In this document: piece by piece, positions 28,671 to 38,487 of the stretch
Layout of the letters: each line of letters opens with the position of its first letter
How positions within the stretch are numbered: position 1 is the stretch's first letter
NCBI GenBank assembly: GCA_028285345.1
Contig: JANQPT010000041.1
Location: 62,001 to 126,000 of the forward strand
Direction of reading: 5' to 3'
DNA: 64,000 nt
Source of the DNA: Planctomycetales bacterium
GTDB lineage: Bacteria; Planctomycetota; Planctomycetia; Planctomycetales; Planctomycetaceae
Made by a program: the position numbers and the translations under genes
The notes under the pieces: generated by a model
The model's database searches: none
What the model was told of the DNA's origin: nothing
Seen by the model: the letters and a program-made list of their open reading frames with translations, nothing else

Positions 28671-29426
28671 ATGCATTTGAACGGCCTCAACGTCTTGATC
28701 ACCGGCGGACGGCGTGTCGGTGCGCACTTGGCGCGTGAACTCGCCCGCCGCGGCGCAAATGTGGCGCTGAGTTACTTCCAAAGCCGCGACACAATCGAAG
28801 CCGTCGCCGATGAAGTCCGTCGGCAGGGATCGCAAGCGTGCGCGATTGCCGCCGACCTTCGAAATCCTGACGAGGTCGATGCGCTGGTTGAACAAACCGT
28901 TTCGAATCTGGGCTCGCTCGACTGTCTGGTCAACATGGCCAGCAGCTTCTCCGCGACGCCGTTTGACGAACTCACGCCGCAAGATTTCGAGGACAATATC
29001 GCGGCAAATCTCAAAGCGCCTTACTTGACCGCGGTGGCGGCGGCGCAGGCCATGCGGCGCAATCCTCTCAAGGAGGGTCTGCAGGGCAAGATCGTCAATT
29101 TCGCCGATTGGGCCGTGTTCCGTCCTTATCGGGACTTCCTCCCCTACATGGTCGCCAAAGGGGGCGTCGTGACGCTGACCAAAGCGCTCGCAGTGGAATT
29201 GGCGCCGACCATCACCGTCAACGCCGTCGCGCCCGCCATGATCGACCCGCCCCCGCATCTGACGGAGGAACAAATCGAATCGATCCGCCAGGCGTCGCCG
29301 CTGCAGCGGATTGGTGAGCCGTCCGATGCGAATCGATTGGTGCTGTTCTTGCTGGAGTGCGATTTTGTGACCGGCGAAATCTACCGCGTCGACGGCGGCC
29401 GCTTTCTGGGGACCGATCATCTTTAG
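28671..29426 (+). CDS. Short-chain dehydrogenase/reductase, pteridine reductase (FolM)-like
   Basis: About 251 residues with a Rossmann fold. The cofactor loop reads ITGGRRVGAHLA, the Arg-rich form seen in NADPH-dependent pteridine reductases. The active-site Tyr-Lys pair is PYMVAKGG (YxxxK), but the catalytic Ser of classical SDRs is replaced by Asp in NFADWAVF, again as in PTR1/FolM. Likely reaction: reduction of dihydropterin or dihydrofolate-type substrates. ATG 28671 begins just before the first beta strand (MHLNGLNVLITGG); a GTG at 28626 would add 15 residues. The gene is followed, convergently, by the cobalamin adenosyltransferase gene. Confidence 0.83.
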   Translation: MHLNGLNVLITGGRRVGAHLARELARRGANVALSYFQSRDTIEAVADEVRRQGSQACAIAADLRNPDEVDALVEQTVSNLGSLDCLVNMASSFSATPFDELTPQDFEDNIAANLKAPYLTAVAAAQAMRRNPLKEGLQGKIVNFADWAVFRPYRDFLPYMVAKGGVVTLTKALAVELAPTITVNAVAPAMIDPPPHLTEEQIESIRQASPLQRIGEPSDANRLVLFLLECDFVTGEIYRVDGGRFLGTDHL

Positions 29427-29457
29427 CGTCGCGCCGGAGATGCCGGATCTCAAGCGA

Positions 29458-30030
29458 TCAGCGTTCCCCGCCGGGAACCCACAGCACGTCGTCGTTGCCG
29501 CAATCATTGCAGAAACGGGCCCAGACAAATAGCAAGTCGGAAAGCCGGTTTAAGTAGACGACGGCTTGGTCGTTGAGCGGTTCGTCGGCCGCCAAACGGC
29601 ACACGCCGATTTCCACGCGGCGGCAAACGGCCCGAGCGTGATGCAATCGTGCGGCAACGGGCGTCCCGCCGGGAAGTACAAAACTGGTCAGCGGAGAGAG
29701 CGACTCATTGGCGTCGTCGATCCACGCTTCCAACTGCCCGACTTGTTCAGCCGTGACCCGTAGCGGCTGAGTCTCGGCCGGCTGTTCCGCTTCGGGCACG
29801 CAGAGATCTGCGCCCAGATCAAACAGATCGTTTTGGATAACGGACAGTCGTTGGGTGATGGCCTCCGGCAGTCCGCCGACGGTTGGAACGAGTCCCAAGA
29901 CCGTATTCAACTCGTCGACGCCCCCGTAGGCGGCGATCCGCGCATCGGTTTTGGGGACGCGGCGACCGTCTCCGAGCGACGTTTCGCCGCGGTCGCCGGA
30001 ACGGGTATAGATTCGATTTAAGTGGACCAT
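29458..30030 (-). CDS. PduO-type ATP:cob(I)alamin adenosyltransferase
   Basis: About 190 residues. The N-terminal IYTRSGDRGETSLGDGRRVPKTD is the ATP-binding signature, and the C-terminal LNRLSDLLFVWAR with RRVE upstream are conserved in PduO/MMAB-type trimers. The enzyme makes adenosylcobalamin for B12-dependent isomerases. ATG 30030 has GGGAGCGAG directly ahead; the TTG at 30060 is rejected. No B12-dependent mutase is in the window, so it is a stand-alone cofactor gene. Confidence 0.92.
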   Translation of the reverse strand: MVHLNRIYTRSGDRGETSLGDGRRVPKTDARIAAYGGVDELNTVLGLVPTVGGLPEAITQRLSVIQNDLFDLGADLCVPEAEQPAETQPLRVTAEQVGQLEAWIDDANESLSPLTSFVLPGGTPVAARLHHARAVCRRVEIGVCRLAADEPLNDQAVVYLNRLSDLLFVWARFCNDCGNDDVLWVPGGER

Positions 30031-30111
30031 CTCGCTCCCAAACCGGCGAAGAGTTTGCAACTCGCCACAGACACCTCTGCAATCAGGGCGAGTCGCCGGT
30101 GAGTCTCAACC

Positions 30112-32937
30112 TTAAGATTCGTCACGAGTCATTTGTGAGACTTTTTGAAACTCGGGCAAATCGTGCAGCGTTTTGAGGTCGGGGTCTTCGCGCATCCATT
30201 TCAGATCGCTGAATCCCCGTTTGACTGATGCTTTGAGATCGGTGAGCGCCTGCTGCGTGTACGCGCTGATCTTCTCGGGCGCTCCTTCGGCTTGCACGTC
30301 TTTCTTCAGTTGCTCAACAACGCGAGCATACACACAGGCGGCGTTGTAGGAAAACAGGTAGCCGTTTTTGAATTTCTTGCGCTGGGCTTCCAGCTTTTTG
30401 ATCGCTTCGTCGGGTTTGCCCTCGTGGACGACCATCACGATACACAGACCCGTCAGCGCCTGCGAATCCCAGGGATCCAGATCGAGCACCTTTTGAAAAT
30501 CCGGTCCGGCCTCCGCGTACTTGCCCTGCTTCAAAAACAGATTAGCTCGACCGGAGAACGCCCAGGGAAGTTGAGGGTCGACCTTGACTGCTTGGTCGTA
30601 CAATTTCAGCGCTTCCGCGAGCTTGTTCTTTTTTTCGAAGGCCTGCGCCTGAGAAAAATGCTGGTACGCCGGAGAGCGTTGGTAGATTTGCGTCAAAGCG
30701 GAGCGCGCTGATTCCCGTTTTCGCTCGTTCCCCTGATCACGGGCTTCGAGAAGTGCGTTTCGTGCTTCGGGTGTTGACAACAGCCCCAATACCTTGCAGA
30801 CCTCGTTCCAGCTGGTGGGGTTTCCTGACTGTTTCAATGCATTGATCAAGACTCCCATCGCTTCGGGGCTTCCGTCTTGCGACAGTCCTTGTGCGGCTGC
30901 ACGGACCAGTGAGTGGTTTTCGCTGAGCAGTGACGTGGTGGCGAGCTCTTGAAACTTTGGGGAGTGCAAACTCCGCAGAGCCGTGAGCACTTCCGCCTTT
31001 TCCTGCGAGGCGAGCGTGGGAAACTTCTCCACGAAAAACTCCGCCACGTGCTCATCGCCCAGTAAGGCTAACGTGCGGATCAGCGCGTGCTTGTTGCTCT
31101 GTTCGGGAAACTGCTTAATCAACAGCGGGACTGCGCGTTGATCTTTGACCCGATTCATCAAGTTGAGAACGATCGTCAGCGTCCGCGCGTCGAGATCGTC
31201 CTGCTCCAATTGAGCCAGGGCGTACGGAACGGCGACCGCTTCACTCTCAGGATCAGTCCGCTCAGCGAGGATCTTAAACGCCAGCCGGTTCAACTCCTCG
31301 TCGCGGGCTTGCAATGCCTCGTTTAATGCGCCGATCAGCTGCGGGTGCCCCACTTGCGTCAGCGCCTGCAGCGCCTCTTGATTGAGGCCCTCGCGGGGAT
31401 CCTTGACGAAACGGAATATCGCGTCCGACCAGACGGGACGGGGGTGCGCCGCGAGGACTTTGACGATTTTCTTCTGCGACGACGGCGGCTCATTATTCAT
31501 GATTTCCAGCAGGGCATCGTGAGCGGCCCCGTATCTTGATCCAGCCAGTGAATCAATCGCCGTGCTGGCCAGCGGATCGGTGTTCTTTTTGACGTACCGC
31601 ACTAACGTGGCAATGGCTTGCTGGTCTCCAAAATGGCGCAGCGCCTTCAATGCCGCTTGTTGCAGCAGGAGTTCGTCGTCGTCAGCATATTGCAAAATGA
31701 TGGGAAGCTTATCTTCAGCCAGCCGGCCGCCGCCGGTGGAAAGTGCGGCCGCCCGTGACAACAGCTGACCTTGCTCGATGCTTGTCAGCAATTCATCGCG
31801 GGGCAACGATTGAAACGCCGATTCCAGCGCCGCCTCGACAGCGGCGGCTTCGGTCTGATGGATATGACGTCCTGCGGTCGCGTACCGCGTGAGCCGACCG
31901 CGGTTGTATGACTGTGATTCCGGCGGCTTGCAGAGATGAAACTCGCGAATTGTCGCCGGAATCGGAGGAAACTGAGAATCCCCCATGCGTTGCCGCTCGC
32001 CCGATTGAATGGACTGCATGATCCAGTTGAAAATCGATTGCTCCGGCTCGGGCGCAGCCTCAGACCAGCGAAGGACGATTCGCACGACCTTCTCGGAGGC
32101 CAATTGATCAAGCTCATCCATCAGGCTTCCAACGCTGACCGTATTGAGAGGTCCGCCGATCGTCAGCAGGCCCAACGAGCCGCGCGGTCCGATCCGGTTA
32201 ATCTCAAGCGCCAACGCCTCTTTTTGGATGGCGTTGACATCCAGTTTGACAGTCTTCTCGTCCACTTCGATTTCCAGTTGCATCTCCGGAACGTGGTTGC
32301 CGTCTTCGACCTGATCGAAAAACAGCCAGGTGCTCCGCATGCGGCCCGGCGGGATTTTGAGCAGCTTGGCCGTTTTGACATTGCGCAGTTGAATGTGCTG
32401 GTTGCCGACCGAGACCGAATTGTTTCGCAGGCGGCTGATGTCACTGACGTTGGAGATCGGCAGTAACTCCCCGTCGGTTCGCAATTGAATGTCTTCACGA
32501 CGAATCTCGACGGCCTTCGGCGTCAAATTGACGAGCGTCAGCTTGGCCAAAAAATACCGCGAGTTCCGGCTGTTTCGTGGTCCGGAGTAGATGTAATACC
32601 GCCCAAGAAACGGCGTCTCCAACATCGGCACGATTCGCTGTGCCTGCGGGTCGTCTGGAATCTCCCGTCGCTGGGTCTTCTTCAAAGCCTCCAATTCGCG
32701 TTCCAAACGCCGCACGCGCTCGACAATACTCTCCAGCGCAGAAGGTTTGTCGGGTTCCGCACTATCTTGAGCGAGCACAGAACTCGCAACCGGACCGTCC
32801 CAAAAGGCCGCAGTGGTCAACGCCACGGCCCAGATCAGCACCCGCATTGCAATGCAGCGGCGACCCGGTTCTCGCTCCGTTCCAGCAGGCGTGTGGGACG
32901 AGGATTCCGGCAAGGCGAACACACATCCGCGATTCAT
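30112..32937 (-). CDS. Secreted HEAT-repeat and TPR protein
   Basis: About 941 residues. After a long basic n-region there is a hydrophobic signal segment (VLIWAVALTTAAFW, ~33-46) ending near VLAQDSAEP, then a short coiled coil (ALESIVERVRRLERELEALKK), an all-beta-like region (~90-250), an armadillo/HEAT array (~400-720) and TPRs (~745-850, e.g. KLAEALKLYDQAVKVDPQL). Of the two nearby ATGs (32943, 32937) the second has AAGGA at seven bases and is preferred; a third ATG (~32847, MRVLIWAV) would give a classical short signal peptide but has no ribosome site. Exported scaffold of unknown role. Confidence 0.8.
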   Translation of the reverse strand: MNRGCVFALPESSSHTPAGTEREPGRRCIAMRVLIWAVALTTAAFWDGPVASSVLAQDSAEPDKPSALESIVERVRRLERELEALKKTQRREIPDDPQAQRIVPMLETPFLGRYYIYSGPRNSRNSRYFLAKLTLVNLTPKAVEIRREDIQLRTDGELLPISNVSDISRLRNNSVSVGNQHIQLRNVKTAKLLKIPPGRMRSTWLFFDQVEDGNHVPEMQLEIEVDEKTVKLDVNAIQKEALALEINRIGPRGSLGLLTIGGPLNTVSVGSLMDELDQLASEKVVRIVLRWSEAAPEPEQSIFNWIMQSIQSGERQRMGDSQFPPIPATIREFHLCKPPESQSYNRGRLTRYATAGRHIHQTEAAAVEAALESAFQSLPRDELLTSIEQGQLLSRAAALSTGGGRLAEDKLPIILQYADDDELLLQQAALKALRHFGDQQAIATLVRYVKKNTDPLASTAIDSLAGSRYGAAHDALLEIMNNEPPSSQKKIVKVLAAHPRPVWSDAIFRFVKDPREGLNQEALQALTQVGHPQLIGALNEALQARDEELNRLAFKILAERTDPESEAVAVPYALAQLEQDDLDARTLTIVLNLMNRVKDQRAVPLLIKQFPEQSNKHALIRTLALLGDEHVAEFFVEKFPTLASQEKAEVLTALRSLHSPKFQELATTSLLSENHSLVRAAAQGLSQDGSPEAMGVLINALKQSGNPTSWNEVCKVLGLLSTPEARNALLEARDQGNERKRESARSALTQIYQRSPAYQHFSQAQAFEKKNKLAEALKLYDQAVKVDPQLPWAFSGRANLFLKQGKYAEAGPDFQKVLDLDPWDSQALTGLCIVMVVHEGKPDEAIKKLEAQRKKFKNGYLFSYNAACVYARVVEQLKKDVQAEGAPEKISAYTQQALTDLKASVKRGFSDLKWMREDPDLKTLHDLPEFQKVSQMTRDES

Positions 32938-33210
32938 CGTCATTCCTTTTCACTGACTGTCCTCGACCTCGCGCGAGCACACATTTGCGAGTGAGAATCC
33001 AGTTTGGTCAAGCCGGCGGGCAACGGCATTTCGATTCGTCGTGCTCGGTCTGTGGGAGGACTCTCCCCTGCAGACTACGACAGCCTGAACACCCCCGTTG
33101 GGCTCGTGAATTTGCAGTTTGCGTTTCGTTTATCCTGACGGATTCGATCGCAGAAGACTAGCCCAAATTGGCGGGCAGCAGAGGGTCGAAGCGGCGATCA
33201 GCCCCAATGC

Positions 33211-34164
33211 CTACGCGTAAACTTGGCCCACTTCGATGGTGATCCAAGTCCGGACTTCTCCGCCGGGAGGCAAAACCAGTAATCCGCTGTCATGCCCCTG
33301 GCTCGCCAGATTGACCGCATCAGTGACGCAGGTGTAGGGCTCCAAACAGACCGCACGGCCGTGCGGCGGCGTGTAGACGACTAGTTCCCGAAAAATCGAG
33401 TCCGTTTTTTGGGAGACCTGCAAACCGGCCCGCTCATCCATCGCCAGCGTCTCGATGTGGCCGTTCTCGTGTGGAATTCCGGTCAGAACGTCGTCCAACG
33501 GCCGTTCGCCCAGCCGCCGTCCCTCACGAAGGTCGATATGGCCGTCGACGGGAACCCGCTGCCCCGTCGGCAAGTAATCGACGAGCTCCCACGCCTCCGT
33601 TGCGGGGACCTGCACCAGGCAGTCACCCGTGTTGCTCTCCGCAGCCAGCGGCATTTTGAAGTACGGGTGAGTCCCAAATCCCCACGGTAGCGGGTCTGGC
33701 CCCGGATTGCTGATCCGGACATGGCAACTCAGCGCGTTGCCGTCGATTTCGTACCGCAATTCCAGTACGAAGTCTGCCGGCCAATACGGCAAGCGGTCGG
33801 GCGCATCTTTGCTGAGTTGAAACTCACCGACGACATATTGTTCGCCCGAGTCGGTCACACGCCAAGAACGGTCCAGGACGAATCCATGGATGGCGTTCCC
33901 CTCGGAATCCAATTCGGGCAGGCGGTAGTCGCGGCCCGCCCAGTGATAACATCCCCCGCGAATGCGATTGGGAAACGGGAATAAGATCGGGATTCCGTTT
34001 CCGCTGGCTCGTCCTCCCTGGGAAGCGAAATCAGGTTCTGCGTCGATGACCTCCAATAACTCCCCGTTCACCGGGACAAGAAACGAATAGCAGTTAAAGC
34101 CGTAATCGGCCAGTATGCGGGCCTCTGCTCCGGACTGCTGGTCTTTGATAAAAATCGATTCCAT
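33211..34164 (-). CDS. Aldose 1-epimerase family protein
   Basis: A 317-residue beta-sandwich protein of the galactose mutarotase superfamily. Visible elements are GIPILFPFPNRIRGG, NAIHGFVLDRSW and FGTHPYFKMP, with histidines at the expected active-site places, and the late CLEPYTCVTDAVNL segment. It probably interconverts anomers of a hexose or hexose phosphate, or binds a sugar without turnover. The ATG at 34164 (MESIFIKD) opens the domain at once. No sugar operon is adjacent. A 195-base gap separates it from the AlgH/YqgE gene upstream. Confidence 0.87.
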   Translation of the reverse strand: MESIFIKDQQSGAEARILADYGFNCYSFLVPVNGELLEVIDAEPDFASQGGRASGNGIPILFPFPNRIRGGCYHWAGRDYRLPELDSEGNAIHGFVLDRSWRVTDSGEQYVVGEFQLSKDAPDRLPYWPADFVLELRYEIDGNALSCHVRISNPGPDPLPWGFGTHPYFKMPLAAESNTGDCLVQVPATEAWELVDYLPTGQRVPVDGHIDLREGRRLGERPLDDVLTGIPHENGHIETLAMDERAGLQVSQKTDSIFRELVVYTPPHGRAVCLEPYTCVTDAVNLASQGHDSGLLVLPPGGEVRTWITIEVGQVYA

Positions 34165-34359
34165 CGCGTTTCTCGTTGACTCGGGTCAGGTCACGTCTAT
34201 GTTGTGTGAGATGCTGCGTGGCGGCATATAAAAACTCTTCTCGAGGCGGGAATTGCAGATGCAGGTCACTGCAATCCCACCCGACCGCGTTCTTTCATGA
34301 ATCGGCTTGAGAGCCCGGATGTGATTTCAAAGAGCGGGTTTGAAGAGGAGTCGTCCCGC

Positions 34360-34926
34360 CTAATTCCACTCGGGATCAGACTCGGACGAGGGGACGATGC
34401 CCAACTCCCGCCCGGCGATCGCCATCAATCGTTCCCACAGGTCATAAGGTTCTTCGTTCAAAATGTAGTCCGCCGACGCCGGCAGAGTCAGCCAATCGCC
34501 CCGTTGCAATTCCCCCTTCAATTGATCAGGAGCCCACCCGGCGCACCCGCGAAACACACGGAACTTGACACTCGTGTCGCCGGCGGCGATTCGCCGCACG
34601 ACGTCTTGAAATGCGTCGGCCGTACTTCCCACAAACAGACCCGGCAGCAGCGGACGCTCTCCCGGATCCAAATCACCCGCATTGTGTAGGATGAACAGGG
34701 CGGAGGGCTCCACCGGTCCACCCGTGTAAACCAAATCGTCCAAATCCGGCAGGTCGAAATGCGCTTGAAGGACCCGCTGGACTGTCAAATCCGAAGGCTG
34801 GTTCAAGACCAGCCCCATCGAACCGTTTTCACCATCTTCCACCATCAACACGACCGACTTATAAAAATTGCGGTCGCGCAACCCCTTCACTGCAAGTAGA
34901 AAGTGTGCGCGAAGTGATTCCGGCAT
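34360..34926 (-). CDS. YqgE/AlgH family protein (DUF179)
   Basis: About 188 residues. LRAHFLLAVKGLRDRNFYKSVVLM, NGSMGLVLNQPSD, VYTGGPVEPSALFIL and RGCAGWAPDQLKGEL follow the family pattern from start to end. AlgH was first linked to alginate regulation in Pseudomonas; the biochemical role remains unclear. The open frame extends to 35058 but the conserved domain starts at MPESLRAHF, so ATG 34926 is preferred; another ATG at 34995 is possible. It is usually next to a Holliday junction resolvase (YqgF) in proteobacteria; that is not the case here. Confidence 0.9.
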   Translation of the reverse strand: MPESLRAHFLLAVKGLRDRNFYKSVVLMVEDGENGSMGLVLNQPSDLTVQRVLQAHFDLPDLDDLVYTGGPVEPSALFILHNAGDLDPGERPLLPGLFVGSTADAFQDVVRRIAAGDTSVKFRVFRGCAGWAPDQLKGELQRGDWLTLPASADYILNEEPYDLWERLMAIAGRELGIVPSSESDPEWN

Positions 34927-35081
34927 GGTGTACCCGAAAAATGCATCAAGACATGATCCGACCGTTCGGTCGGCCGTTTCGCCAGACCGTTCCATTATAA
35001 CCAGTAAACGACAAAAAATGTATGCTGTGGACGTAATACCGTCCTCGCTCCTGCACAAATAACCTTATGAGCTGTAACGAC

Positions 35082-35948
35082 TTAAATAGAGGTCATCTCG
35101 CCCGAATTCTCATCCTCAGCTCTCCAGTCCCCCCAATGCTCCAGATAGTGTGTGTATGCCGGGCTTGAGTCGGCTCGTTCCGCCAGCCAGTTCTTTGTTT
35201 GCGATACCAGTTCCTGCTCCTGTTCCAGCTTGAGCGCGCCGGTGAGGACCTGACTGCGCAAGAACACAAAATACGTGTCCAGCACGTCGCACCGGCAATA
35301 ATCGTTGATCTCTTCGACCGCGCCGCTGTCGTACATGTCCTGCACTTTTGATCCGTCGATACCCGTTTTGCCCGGCTTGCCGATCAGATTTGCCAGCAGG
35401 TTCAACCCGCCGGTCATTCGTCCCGCCCCGAAATTGGTAAAGAAATCCATCAGATCCAAATGCGATTCCAAGTTGTAGCGGTTCCGCGACTGTTCAAACG
35501 AACGATCATGGATGTTAAACCAGTCGGGCAGACTCAGACCGTACCGAAAGGCGGCAAGTTCCAATACCGGCAGGTCGTAACCGCGGCCATTGAACGTGAC
35601 GAACGTGGGGCGTCCGTAGTGTTGCCACCCGGACCAAAACAGATTCGTGATTACGTCGGGGCGATAGTCGGGGTCGTCCAACACAACCAGATCCAGCAAC
35701 CGAAATTCGCGGTCCACTTTGCCGACTGCCACGGAAATCGGGAGCATAAACGGTGCAGGAATGAAATCTTTGCCGTCTCCCCGCTGCTCGATGAGTTCAT
35801 CGCGATAGGCGCGAATTGCTTCCGCCGGGCTGTATTGCTCATTGGGATAGCGAACCTTAGCGATAAGTTCACCGTCCGCGACTGCCTCGACGTCAAACAC
35901 AAGGTATTGGACCTGTTGGCCGTATTGTGCAGCTCGCAAATTGGCCAT
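35082..35948 (-). CDS. Predicted 3'-5' exonuclease of the PolB-like (DEDD) group
   Basis: A 288-residue RNase H-fold exonuclease domain. ExoI is FDVEAVADG (Asp and Glu ligands), ExoII is [12 protein letters not shown], and ExoIII is [13 protein letters not shown] with the YxxxD form; all four acidic ligands appear to be present. It matches the stand-alone proteins related to the exonuclease domain of family B polymerases. It lacks a polymerase domain. Cellular role is probably DNA or RNA processing. The start ATG has AAGGAGAAG a few bases upstream. It is divergent from the MoxR ATPase gene. Confidence 0.9.
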   Translation of the reverse strand: MANLRAAQYGQQVQYLVFDVEAVADGELIAKVRYPNEQYSPAEAIRAYRDELIEQRGDGKDFIPAPFMLPISVAVGKVDREFRLLDLVVLDDPDYRPDVITNLFWSGWQHYGRPTFVTFNGRGYDLPVLELAAFRYGLSLPDWFNIHDRSFEQSRNRYNLESHLDLMDFFTNFGAGRMTGGLNLLANLIGKPGKTGIDGSKVQDMYDSGAVEEINDYCRCDVLDTYFVFLRSQVLTGALKLEQEQELVSQTKNWLAERADSSPAYTHYLEHWGDWRAEDENSGEMTSI

Positions 35949-36153
35949 TTCACTTCTCCTTCCCGGGCGCTATCGTAGCAGGCACCGGCGCAAACCGCAC
36001 TCGACTTCGCCGCTGGTATTATGTGTGAATTCGTCGTTAAGTGATCTATCTTTGCATTCACGCCGCGGTTTCCGGTACGATGCAAGTGCACACCGGTATG
36101 ACCGCAGATCGAGATTGCCGCCGCCGGAGTCAACAGGAGTCGCAGCAGAGAAT

Positions 36154-37194
36154 ATGACCACCGAGCTCGAAATTGATCAGCGGGAACAACAGGCGCTCGA
36201 GGAACTTTCCGCCGCGCATGGCCGCATGCGTGCGGAAATCAGCAAGGTCATCGTCGGTCAGGAAGCAATCGTCGAGCAAATCTTGATTGCCCTGTTTTGC
36301 CGGGGTCATTGTCTACTGGTCGGCGTGCCCGGATTGGCGAAGACGCTGCTCGTGGGAACGATCGCCGAAATTCTCCAGCTTTCGTTTCATCGGATTCAGT
36401 TCACTCCCGACCTGATGCCCTCGGACATTACCGGTACGGACATCCTCCAGGAAGATCCCGAGACCGGCCGCAACACGTTTCAATTCATGCGGGGACCGGT
36501 GTTCACCAATATGCTGCTTGCGGATGAAATCAACCGTACGCCCCCCAAGACGCAGGCGGCACTGCTTGAGGCGATGCAAGAGCGCCGCGTGACAGCCGGA
36601 TCGCACACCTATCAGCTCCCGCAACCGTTCGTGGTGTTGGCCACCCAGAATCCCATTGAGCAAGAGGGGACCTATCCGCTTCCAGAAGCCCAATTGGACC
36701 GTTTTATGTTCCATATCGTGGTCAACTACCCATCGGCGGATGAGGAGTTGATGATACTCCGCCAGACGACTGGAAGTGAACAGCCGGATCTCAAACAGGC
36801 CGTCACGGGCGGGCAGATCCTGGAATTGCAGGAGATCGTTCGCAAAGTGCCGGTCGCGGAACACGTGCTCTGCTACGCTCGCGATCTGGTCCGCGCTACA
36901 CGGCCGGACGAAGCTACGGCGCCGGACTTCATCAAGGAATACATCTCATGGGGCGCCGGACCCCGGGCCGGACAGTATCTAATCCTGGGAGGCAAAGCGC
37001 GGGCGCTGCTGGAGGGCCGCTTCCACGTCACCACCGACGACATCCGCGCAATCGCTCATCCGGTGCTGCGTCACAGGTTGCTGACGAATTTTCACGCCGA
37101 CACTGAAGACGTCTCCACTGACGAGATCGTCGATCGCCTGCTCAAGCAGATTCGCACGCCACAGCAAGAACGGTCAAGCCGGTTGCTGGGATGA
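36154..37194 (+). CDS. MoxR family AAA+ ATPase
   Basis: About 346 residues. Walker A is [10 protein letters not shown], Walker [16 protein letters not shown], sensor segment [24 protein letters not shown], all classical MoxR. These ATPases act as chaperones that activate metal- or vWA-containing partners. In planctomycetes moxR is normally followed by DUF58, transglutaminase-like and vWA genes; here the next gene is a convergent desaturase, so the partners are elsewhere. The frame runs upstream to 35941 but ATG 36154 (MTTELEIDQ) matches family length. Confidence 0.92.
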   Translation: MTTELEIDQREQQALEELSAAHGRMRAEISKVIVGQEAIVEQILIALFCRGHCLLVGVPGLAKTLLVGTIAEILQLSFHRIQFTPDLMPSDITGTDILQEDPETGRNTFQFMRGPVFTNMLLADEINRTPPKTQAALLEAMQERRVTAGSHTYQLPQPFVVLATQNPIEQEGTYPLPEAQLDRFMFHIVVNYPSADEELMILRQTTGSEQPDLKQAVTGGQILELQEIVRKVPVAEHVLCYARDLVRATRPDEATAPDFIKEYISWGAGPRAGQYLILGGKARALLEGRFHVTTDDIRAIAHPVLRHRLLTNFHADTEDVSTDEIVDRLLKQIRTPQQERSSRLLG

Positions 37195-37313
37195 GGCGAG
37201 AAGGACCGCTTGCAACTGAGATGTCACGCCGAGTCCAACAGCTCATTCTCCTCTCGGACGTGATCTTGCTGGAACGCTGCGTCGCTCTGCGCGAATTGTG
37301 AACTGCCGCCGGG

Positions 37314-38147
37314 TCAAACGGCGGACGATTCTTCGACGCGCTCTTGACCGGCATTCGTTCCAGCTTCCGTCGGCTGCAAACGGGTCAGCGGGATTCGCAT
37401 CGGATTGGCGTAGGACGGATTCAGATGGTGGTTCTTATGGAAGTACATTCCAGAGAACAGCCGGTTCATGATCCGGTAGTAGAGATTGTGATTGAGGTTC
37501 AGAATCTCTGCACCGTCCGCGGACGGCCGATGCGACGCGTAATTTAAGTGCGAGAAAAACAGATAGTTGGCGACGTACGATGGAACATACAGGAACAAGA
37601 ACAGCGTGGGGCCAAGCAACAGCACCCAGAAGGCGATCCGCGCAAAGGTCGCCATCAACCCGAGCGCGTTCTTGATCCTCGTGATCCGGCGGAACCGCGG
37701 TGAGTCGCCGAATTGCCGCACATAGGCATTGTGCAGACACTTAAACAACCCGCCCCGCATTCCCAGCATGTACGGCCAAAATCCCATTTCGCCGGGAGGA
37801 TGAGGATCGAACTCGGGATTGTCGGGATACTTGTGGTGAATCAAGTGGGCGATCTTCCAGCCCATGAGTCCGTGCAACTGATGAGTGCCGCAGGCCTCGC
37901 CGACAATCGCGTTTAACCAGCGTGGGCCGGCGCTGTTGTGTGATGCGTTATGAATCCAGACCGCCGACAGCACACCAAGATACATTCCCAGCGGAATCAT
38001 CGCTAAGTGCCGAGGCTCGACACGTATGGCGTAGGATTCGGTCGGTCGAATCAGAAATAGGACCGTGTCGATGCACAAAAACACCGCTAAGGAAATGCCA
38101 CAGTAGCGGGTAAAGAAATACGGATCAGACAGGAATTTTCGGAGCAT
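37314..38147 (-). CDS. Membrane fatty acid desaturase
   Basis: A 277-residue integral membrane di-iron enzyme. The three histidine boxes are HNASH, HLIHH and HKNHH, spaced and separated by hydrophobic segments as in acyl-lipid/acyl-CoA desaturases or carotenoid-type hydroxylases. N-terminal hydrophobic segments lie at ~12-32 and ~48-66. Substrate (fatty acyl chain, lipid or carotenoid) is not decidable. The upstream gap of 340 bases is AT-rich and would carry its promoter. Confidence 0.85.
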   Translation of the reverse strand: MLRKFLSDPYFFTRYCGISLAVFLCIDTVLFLIRPTESYAIRVEPRHLAMIPLGMYLGVLSAVWIHNASHNSAGPRWLNAIVGEACGTHQLHGLMGWKIAHLIHHKYPDNPEFDPHPPGEMGFWPYMLGMRGGLFKCLHNAYVRQFGDSPRFRRITRIKNALGLMATFARIAFWVLLLGPTLFLFLYVPSYVANYLFFSHLNYASHRPSADGAEILNLNHNLYYRIMNRLFSGMYFHKNHHLNPSYANPMRIPLTRLQPTEAGTNAGQERVEESSAV

Positions 38148-38487
38148 AGCCGACGCACCTCTTAAATTGACTCGTTGCAGTTACACGAAATGCCGCAGTG
38201 CTGATCGTATGTGGGACTGCAATCACGACGAAGCATAAACACGATGTACCAAATCGATCTAGCCCAATCGCATTTACAGCGCAAATGAGTTGACGACGCG
38301 GTATCATATCGAAAGATACCACGCAAATCCGGCCATACCGATTGAAATATGCTGTAATCTCAGTTGACGAGCGAGCTCGCTGATAACTGCAAACTTCGCA
38401 AGACGTTATGCGCAAATATGGCATGTTAGTTTTGGGCTGCATTGAATCTGCCAGCAACTTGTTGACTTCACCAACCTCGCAACGACC
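38148..38487. other. Intergenic region without a recognised gene (340 bases)
   Basis: AT-richer than the genes around it; upstream of the desaturase gene and downstream of the methyltransferase gene, both on the minus strand. It probably holds the desaturase promoter and leader. I see no coding frame with a ribosome site and no RNA gene. Confidence 0.35.
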
